Shown here: one piece after another, positions 57,381 through 64,000 of the stretch | Layout of the letters: every line of letters begins with the position of its first letter | Numbering within the stretch: position 1 is the first letter of the stretch | Made by a program: the position numbers and the translations under genes | Assembly (NCBI GenBank): GCA_016748015.1 | Contig: JAAOMT010000460.1 | Coordinates: 34,948 to 98,947 of the forward strand | DNA: 64,000 nucleotides | Direction: 5' to 3' | DNA from: Geosiphon pyriformis | Taxonomy: Eukaryota > Glomeromycota > Glomeromycetes > Archaeosporales > Geosiphonaceae | The notes under the pieces: model-generated | The model's database searches: none | What the model saw: the letters and a program-made list of their open reading frames with translations, nothing else | What the model was told of the DNA's origin: nothing

Positions 57381-59324
57381 AAAATAGAAATGAATTTTTT
57401 TCTTAAGTTTAAAAGGGAATATGACAGCTGATATTTTATAATTGATAATAATTGTAAGAAAAATTGTGCTGATATTTTTATTAGTATTAATAATAAAATT
57501 TTCAATAGTACATATATTCTGATCTTTATAAAATACTATATTATCGAAATCTTATGGTTTAAGTAGGCTAAAAAATATTTATTAATAATATATAAAAATA
57601 TTGTATTATCTATTTTAATTAGAGTTTTGTGATATTATTGTATTTGCTGCTGACTGATTCAAAAAGTTTGAATTTAGAAGTAAGTAATTTTTTCTATAAT
57701 TTGAATGTTAGGAGTATAGTCTAAAAGCTAATAATTATCATAATTGTTGTAGTAAAGCTGAATATTGTGACTAAACAGAACTTTATTGTTATAATAACTA
57801 TTTTTGAGAATACTATAAAATTAGTACTAAATATCAATTCTGAGTATTATGTATTGATTATTAGAAGGTAGATTTTACGAATTATTTCTTTGCAAATTTT
57901 AATAAAACTATAATAATCAATATTCAGCTTTGATATATCTGTGCTTTTAACAATAATAACATATTAATATATTTTATTGGTTTCTATTTTTGTTTTAATA
58001 GCTGCAATTTTAAAGAGATGTTTAATTTTGCTATTGTAATAATTGATATTGGTTTTGTACTTAGAATTTGGTATTGGCAAAATAACTTTTTATCTTTTAA
58101 GATAATTTTTTTTAAGTTGAACAATCTTGTTTTTTAGGTCTTTGGTATTATTGTTATTTATCACCAAATTTACTATTTTATTATGATTAGTTTTTTTTGA
58201 CAATATTTTAAACTAATATAACAGTTTAAAATAAATTTCTTAAGTATTATGGTTTTACTTATTCTAAGATACTACTTTTTAAATTTTTTACAAACTAATT
58301 AAAAATTTAAGAGATTGTATAATAGTTGTTTTTTATAGTTCTAATTTGTTGTAAAACATAATTAAATCAACCAAAATATTTAGTTATTGTTTTACTAAGC
58401 TGTTGTTTTAATAGTATTAAATTTATTTTAGAGTTTAATATTAGTGTTAGAATTACAGAAATATTTTAAAAATACATCTTAAAACTATACAAAAGTATCA
58501 AGTTTGGAATCTAAATTTTAATACCAGAAGTTGACTGTGTTTTTTAAAAAAAATATAAAGTTTAAAGACTATAGACTTTATTTCAATTATTTACTAGAAT
58601 TGTTTTTTGTGCTTCTTCAATTCAAGTATAAGTATTTTCTTTTTTTTCAGTAAAGTTGGTTAATTTTATAATATAAAGAGTGGCTATTTTTTGAAGATTT
58701 ACAGATATTTAAACAAAAAAAGCTATAAATTCTGGTTTTAATTCACTTATGAATTTTTTTTTCTTCTAGTATCTGTTTTTTGGATTATATTTAAATTCAA
58801 ATTCAGATTCAAGTTCAGATTTAGATTCTCAAGCAGTCTAAAAGTTTGGTTGTAAAGATAATAGATTTAAAAATTATAAAAAGTATTTTTTTAGAATAGA
58901 TTTTTTAAAAAAAATTTTCTGAATAAAATATAAATATAGTTAGAAGTTTGGAAGTTGTTTTTGTAATAGATAAAAATATAGTTTTTAATAATATATTAAT
59001 CTGGTTATCTGATAATAGATAATAGAATAAAACTTTTAATGATATAATCTAAAGTTTTTTTATATGATGAAATTAGAATTTGTTGTTAATTTACAATTTT
59101 TTAATGAGATGTTTGTACTGGAGTTTTTAATTTTTGTTGATTATCTTAGTTATTGCTATTTTTTCTGTTTTTATTAAAGGTAAGTAGAAAACTTTGCTTA
59201 ATATATTTCTTAATTTTTTGGTAATATTTGTACTAAAGTTATTAGAAATAATTGTATGCTAAGTAGTATAGTGTGTTGAGTTTGTTTCTAATATAAGTTT
59301 TGTTTTTGTTCTTGGGATTCTGGA
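57381..59324 (-). pseudogene. Gag relic of element E
   Basis: On the minus strand 58860-58600 reads as an acidic stretch (SKSELESEFEFKYNPKNRY) followed by SELKPEFIAFFV and ENTYTWIEEAQKTIL-like sequence, where the Trp is a stop. This resembles a capsid start. The gag differs from that of A and B. Stops throughout. Confidence 0.5.
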
Positions 59325-60441
59325 TCTTACTTAAGTAAGTATTAAATTTGATAATATACATAGTAGTTAAAAATTAATTTAGCTGGAAGACAATTATTAA
59401 ATAATTTTAATCTTTCTTGAAATTAGTAATATAAATTTTGGCTAAAAAAATTAATGATTGTTACTGATTTTATTACTTTAATCTATTGATTTATGTAATT
59501 AATTATTGTTTAAATTTAAGTAGCTTGGTAAATTTTTTTTAATTCTTAGTAAGTATTAAATAATTTCTTTTGATAAGTATTTTTTTATTTGATTTAATGT
59601 TTTTGTGTAATATTTTTATTAAAATTGCTGTTGGTAGCCAATATTATGCTAATTTTCTAAGAAAAATTTTTCTCATATCCTTATATTTCTTATTGTGTTT
59701 TTCCTTAAAACTTTTACAAATATATTTTTTTTATATCATGTTAATATCAAACATCTGTATTTTTTTACTTGTAATAAAATAGTATTTTATTCCTAATAAA
59801 TTCAAAGAGAATTAAAATTAAAAAGTAAAATTCAATAAAATTAGTATTTATAAAATAATTTTAATTAGAAATTATTTTTTTCAATATGAAAAACTTATTC
59901 TAAATTTTTAAGTTGATTGTTAATTTTGGCCAAGATATTATTATAAATAATTTTTAAGTTATTTTATGTAGTTAATATTTTTTAATGTGTTTTCAATCTT
60001 ATTAAATTTGAATCTCATTTATGTTTTATTGGTATATTAATGTTTTTATCATTGTTTTTATTAATAAAAAAGTAATAGTAAAAAAAAGATAATGATTTTT
60101 TAAGTTGTTTATGAAAGACCAAATTATAAAAAAAAAATCTTTAATTTTACTAATTTTAGTATTAGTAGATATTATAATACAAAGTTTAAAAAACATATTT
60201 TTCAGTTTTTTTTGGAATTATAATTTAATTTTTTCACCTTTTTTTTGTTTATTTTGTCTAATTAACTTTTTTTATTTTTTATTATTCTCTATCTGTTATT
60301 TTTTTAGTTAGAAAACTATTATATATATATATATTTAAGTTATATATGATTATGTTTATTCTAACTAATTAGTAAGTAATTGTTAAGCTATTGGGTTTTT
60401 TATTTAATTGTAAGTACTTTTTGGTTTATTTGTTTATGATC
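59325..60441 (-). repeat. Right (5') LTR of element E, truncated
   Basis: Homologous to 46058-47332 as far as GTTTATGATCAT (left LTR GTTTATAATTACAT), where it stops against an A-type LTR fragment in the other orientation. Confidence 0.7.
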
Positions 60442-60830
60442 ATAAAATTATTCTTATAATTTCTATTAATAATTAGCATATATTATTATTATTTTAATTA
60501 TTACTTATTATTTAATCAAATTATCAAATATTAATTAATAATCTAATTAGTATAATACACAATTTAATAATCAAATTATGCAATATATTGAACTTTATAA
60601 TAATTAAAAATTTGCCAAATTTGTAAAATTTTGTAAAATATCTTAATAGTTTAACAAAATTATTTATAGTTTATAGAAATAATTTATAGTTCATTAAAAT
60701 ATATCTTTAGTTTATCAAAATTATAATAAAAAAAAGTTTAAGTTTATAGAATAATATTACAACAAATTATATAAAAAAAGATCTTTTTTTTTGAGAAAAT
60801 ATATTTTTTCTTACTATTAATCTTATTATA
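60442..60830 (+). repeat. A-type LTR fragment in plus orientation
   Basis: Matches the A/C LTR in sense direction from about base 35 to base 400 of the LTR (ATAAAATTATTCTTATAATT, later GTATAATACACAA, then TTATATAAAAAAAGATC with the TATA region). It opposes the orientation of C and E and abuts the gag end of element D. Confidence 0.7.
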
Positions 60831-61260
60831 TCCCAATAATATAACAATCTATATACACATCTCCAATTTATTAAACTTTAATACTGGTAATTTATCAAGC
60901 TCTACAGTCACAGATAATTTATCAACTTCAACAAATTTAAGCACCACCACAAAATTTAGCTTAAATATTAATTAGAAATCAAAGACCAAGAATCATTTAT
61001 ACACAACAAAACTGGAAATTAGTGATAGTAATATCCACTAATTAATTCTCAACTTCTTAAACCAGTTATTGAAATTACATCCCAAAAATTCAAAAAATAG
61101 GTATGTCCAAAATTCGAATTATCACAGCTATTTAAGCTTTTTAATTATAACAAAAGACAACTTATTAAATAACTAAAAAACCAATTATAATTTACTAACT
61201 AACAACATATTATTAATAATTATTACAAAAAACAAATCACTAGCTATTATTTTTTTATTT

Positions 61261-61630
61261 GAGTTGGAAGACCAATCAGAAATTCTATTATTTAATAAAG
61301 TTGCTTTAGACACCAAATTTATTACCATTATGTATATAGATATTAAAGTTGATAGTTACTTTATCAAATTTATACTTGATAGTAATTCAACAGACAGCAT
61401 CATTATTAGACAACTTATGAACTGATTAGGTTGCCAAGTTAATCAAACTGCCAGTACCAGAATTATAATTACTAATAGAGCAATCAAAACTTCAATTGGC
61501 AAAATTGATAACTTTCCTTTTAAAGTCAATAGCATTATTACATTTATCAAAGTTTTGATAATAAAAGCCATCTAATATCAAGCTCTTATTGATAATAACT
61601 GGCTGTTCAAAACCAATGCTATATTCAACT
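61261..61630 (+). pseudogene. Aspartic protease of element D
   Basis: Frame 1: ELEDQSEILLFNKVALDTKF, MYIDIKVDSYFIKFILDSNS, DSIIIRQLMN, then IGKIDNFPFKVNSI and YQALIDNNWLFKTNAIF. The catalytic Asp is kept (LDSN), unlike in B (LNSG), although the Gly is Asn. It supports the assignment of 24212-24562 to the B lineage. Confidence 0.75.
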
Positions 61631-61979
61631 AAAACACTCAAGAACTCTAACTAATATTTAATAGTTAGCATATTCAAGTACCTGTTATTTGTAATTATTT
61701 TAAAGCTTTTTTAAGAAAGCAATTATTGATTGAACTAGAAAAAAAAACCCCTATCTGAAAAGTTTATCAAGTTTTACAAACTGAAAACAAATACAATAAA
61801 CTATTATTAATACTCTTCTGAAAAAAAAAGGAAGAAAATAATTTTTAAGTTATTACTATTACCAAAAAATTAGCCAGTGATTAACATATACTATACTTGA
61901 TTTCAGAATCAAGAAAACAACTACTCTATATTCTACTTAAATACAAAGATTACAAGAAAAAACTTTTATTTATAGAAGC

Positions 61980-63200
61980 TTAAATTTTATTAAAAAAAGA
62001 CTACAAGACACATATCTGCTACTATTATTAAGTATACCACTAATAATGCTTTGGCTACTCAAAACAACAAGGAAAGTAAGACAATGAATCATGTCTTATT
62101 TGTGAAGAAACACTATTCAACAAAAAAATATAAAATAATATTCTTAGTCATAAAAGAATATATAATGCATCATACCAATACATAATTTTCACAAATAACT
62201 AAATAAGCAAAAAAATGCCTTTTGAGATCATATAGAACTGAGCATTTTTATATTTGGATGATTATCTATACAACAAAAATAAGATCTGGAGAATAGTAAA
62301 TATTAAAGTCAAAGATATTTTACTTAGTAAAATACTTATAATCAAAACCAACTTACCAGAATTTGTTAATATTATTCTCATTTCAAACTTAAATATATTC
62401 ATTAATATTATAAACAATCCAAAACAATTTTATAAACATTACCAAGATTTAGCACTTACTAAAAAGAGCAAAAGCAGTATTTAGTATAATTAAACACTAA
62501 ACTTTATAAATATTGTTTAATTTTCAGTAATTTTGAATATTGTAATGATTGTAATCTTATTTATAATTCATTATTATACATGATTTATTTGATTCTTAAA
62601 AAAAAGAACTAATTAGCAATTGTATTTTAGAATCAGAATTAAAATTTAATTCTAATTTAGACTTTAACAATAATGACAACCATAATTTTAATACTATTTA
62701 CAATAGGAATCATAATAATAATAATAATTTAAACTCCAATTTTAATCCTAAATAATATATTATACTTCCAAATTTTTCCAAAAAGCAGAAACTTAAATAA
62801 TTTAACAATAATAATAAGAGTATTATGTTAAAACATATATATAATACTGATGCAAAATTTGATCTCAAATATTCTGGAAAAACTGCTATTAGATTAGAAT
62901 TTTATTTACATATTAGCATTAATTTAAAAATAGCACTGGAAATTTTAGCAACAATAGTTTAATTAGCATTTAGATTTAATTTGACAAAAAAGAAATTAAT
63001 ATAAAAAAAAAATAATTAATATAGAATATATAGAAAATATTATTACAATGCTATAAAATGAATCAAAAAAAACATACATAATTGAACTAAATGAAAAGAT
63101 AGTACAGACAATATTCCTGTCTTTGGTAAAATAGCTTAATTAATATTAACAAAAACAAAAAAAGAATTAGGAATTACAACAAGAGAAATAAATAGATTCG
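61980..63200 (+). pseudogene. Cys-rich region and dUTPase of element D
   Basis: Pieces in shifting frames match B: CFGYSKQQGK, DNESCLICEETLFNKK (B: DNKPCLACGETFLDKG); 62254-62484 with NPKQFYKHYQDLALTKKSKS (B: DPKQFHKHYQELAPTREEQE); 62830-63060 with NTDAKFDLKYSGKTAIRLE and INLKIALEILATIV (dUTPase motif 1 and following). Confidence 0.65.
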
Positions 63201-64000
63201 AATCTATAGATAAAATAAAAATACTAGTTAATATAACAGAAGAGAAAATAATTAATCAGAAAAAAATTATTTCTGCTTATTAATCAATTTTTATTTTACT
63301 ATATAACCAATATATATTAACTATAGAAAAAAAAGTAAAAAATCAGTTCCAGATTTTTGAAGTTGAATCTACCATTTGTAAATTAGAAAAATTATCATCA
63401 CCAATTTTTACATACCAGCCAAAAACCATAAACACATTAAAATTCTAATACATAATATAATTAAAAACCTAATAGAAATATCAAAGGAAATCATAATTAA
63501 ATATTTAAGCACTGAAGTTAAAAATCAAGCACCAATTACTATTCCAAATTTTTCACAACTTTGTAAATATGTAGACATTACATCACTGACATCTTTGAAA
63601 ATAAAAATAAATTTGGCAGAACTGATATCATTCAACATTAGATAAAAACTAAAGATATAATATCAATTAAACAGAAAATATACTAAGTATCAACCACTAA
63701 CTATAAGATCATTTATTAAAAAATTAACTGTATGTTAAACAATAGATTAATTCAATTATTAATAAGTTTATAGTTATTCCCAATAGTATTCATCTAGAAA
63801 AAGAATGGAAAAATTTATTTTTGTGTGAATTATAGAAAACTCAACAATATTACTCATAAAAACAACTATCTAACTTTATAGATCTAAGAATTATTTAATA
63901 CTTTTAGAAAAAAAAATAGTTTTTAACATTAAATTTAGATAGTAGTTACTAATAAATAACCATAAATTTAGCTAACAAAAAAAAGAATTTTGAATTTAAT
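63201..64000 (+). pseudogene. Linker and RT start of element D
   Basis: Aligns with 35820-36720 of B. The region near 63770-63850 corresponds to the [12 protein letters not shown] motif of the RT with many stops. The window ends just after the FxxLDLxSGY region. Confidence 0.6.

Larger units (their letters stand above)
46058..60441 (-). mobile_element. Ty3/gypsy element E, interrupted by transposon F
   Basis: Long direct repeats at 46058-47332 and 59325-60441 are LTRs of a third family. The internal region without F is about 7.7 kb and reads on the minus strand as ORF3/LTR-proximal region, integrase, RNase H, RT, dUTPase, protease and gag, the same order as A. It starts inside the 5' LTR of C. 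The right LTR is truncated against an inverted A-type LTR fragment, so no target duplication can be read. Confidence 0.75.
60875..64000 (+). mobile_element. Ty3/gypsy element D (B-type), 5' truncated, runs off the window
   Basis: Collinear with element B from the end of gag (23470) through protease, Cys-rich domain, dUTPase and into RT. It lacks the first 1.9 kb of gag and any B-type 5' LTR. At 61000-61090 it reads straight from gag into the segment that is inverted in B, so it preserves the original order. A-rich and full of stops. Confidence 0.8.

Noticed and set aside
59570-60311. Two short hydrophobic plus-strand frames
   Set aside because: They lie inside the right LTR of element E and are not kept in the left LTR.

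Overview
The window is AT-rich eukaryotic DNA with almost no CpG. It looks like a transposon-packed region of an arbuscular mycorrhizal fungus (Glomeromycotina, Rhizophagus/Gigaspora-like). The reasons are a Sel1-repeat gene, DUF4283-like LINE ORF1 proteins with a CCHC knuckle, large Ty3/gypsy elements with a dUTPase, a pogo/Tigger transposon, and no bacterial gene organisation. The organism assignment is inference from family recognition; no search was run.

Layout. 1-5221: AT-rich DNA with microsatellites and the only intact gene seen, a 232-aa Sel1-repeat protein (3156-3854). 5234-7555 and 9606-11883: two LINE-like insertions that carry an ORF1 but no reverse transcriptase; the first has a 12-bp target duplication and a poly(A) tail. 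7566-9605 and 11884-16332: very AT-rich DNA with nothing recognisable.

16333 to about 60441 is a nest of transposons. The oldest is a reverse-strand Ty3/gypsy element C (16333-20674 and 40671-46057). Forward element B (20675-40666) inserted into the pol of C and left a 4-bp duplication (GTGG/GTGA). Reverse element A (23624-34515) inserted into the pol of B (TTGT). A 671-bp solo LTR (40990-41660) sits in the dUTPase-RT interval of C. A third reverse gypsy family, E (46058-60441), begins inside the right LTR of C and itself contains a pogo/Tigger transposon F (51795-56079, TA duplication) that carries a second gene. A 1.2-kb inversion (23624-24831) flipped part of the left LTR of A together with the B protease. 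From 60442 to the end lie an inverted A-type LTR fragment and a decayed B-type element D that runs off the window.

All five gypsy copies (A-E) share one architecture: gag with CCHC knuckle (knuckle seen in A and B), aspartic protease, a cysteine-rich region, a dUTPase, RT, RNase H, integrase and (A, B, C) a conserved third ORF between integrase and the polypurine tract. None is intact. Decay is almost entirely G-to-A/C-to-T: TGG, CAG and CAA codons have become stops, and catalytic Asp/Glu codons have become Asn/Lys. Decay deepens with insertion age (A least, B more, C/D/E most).
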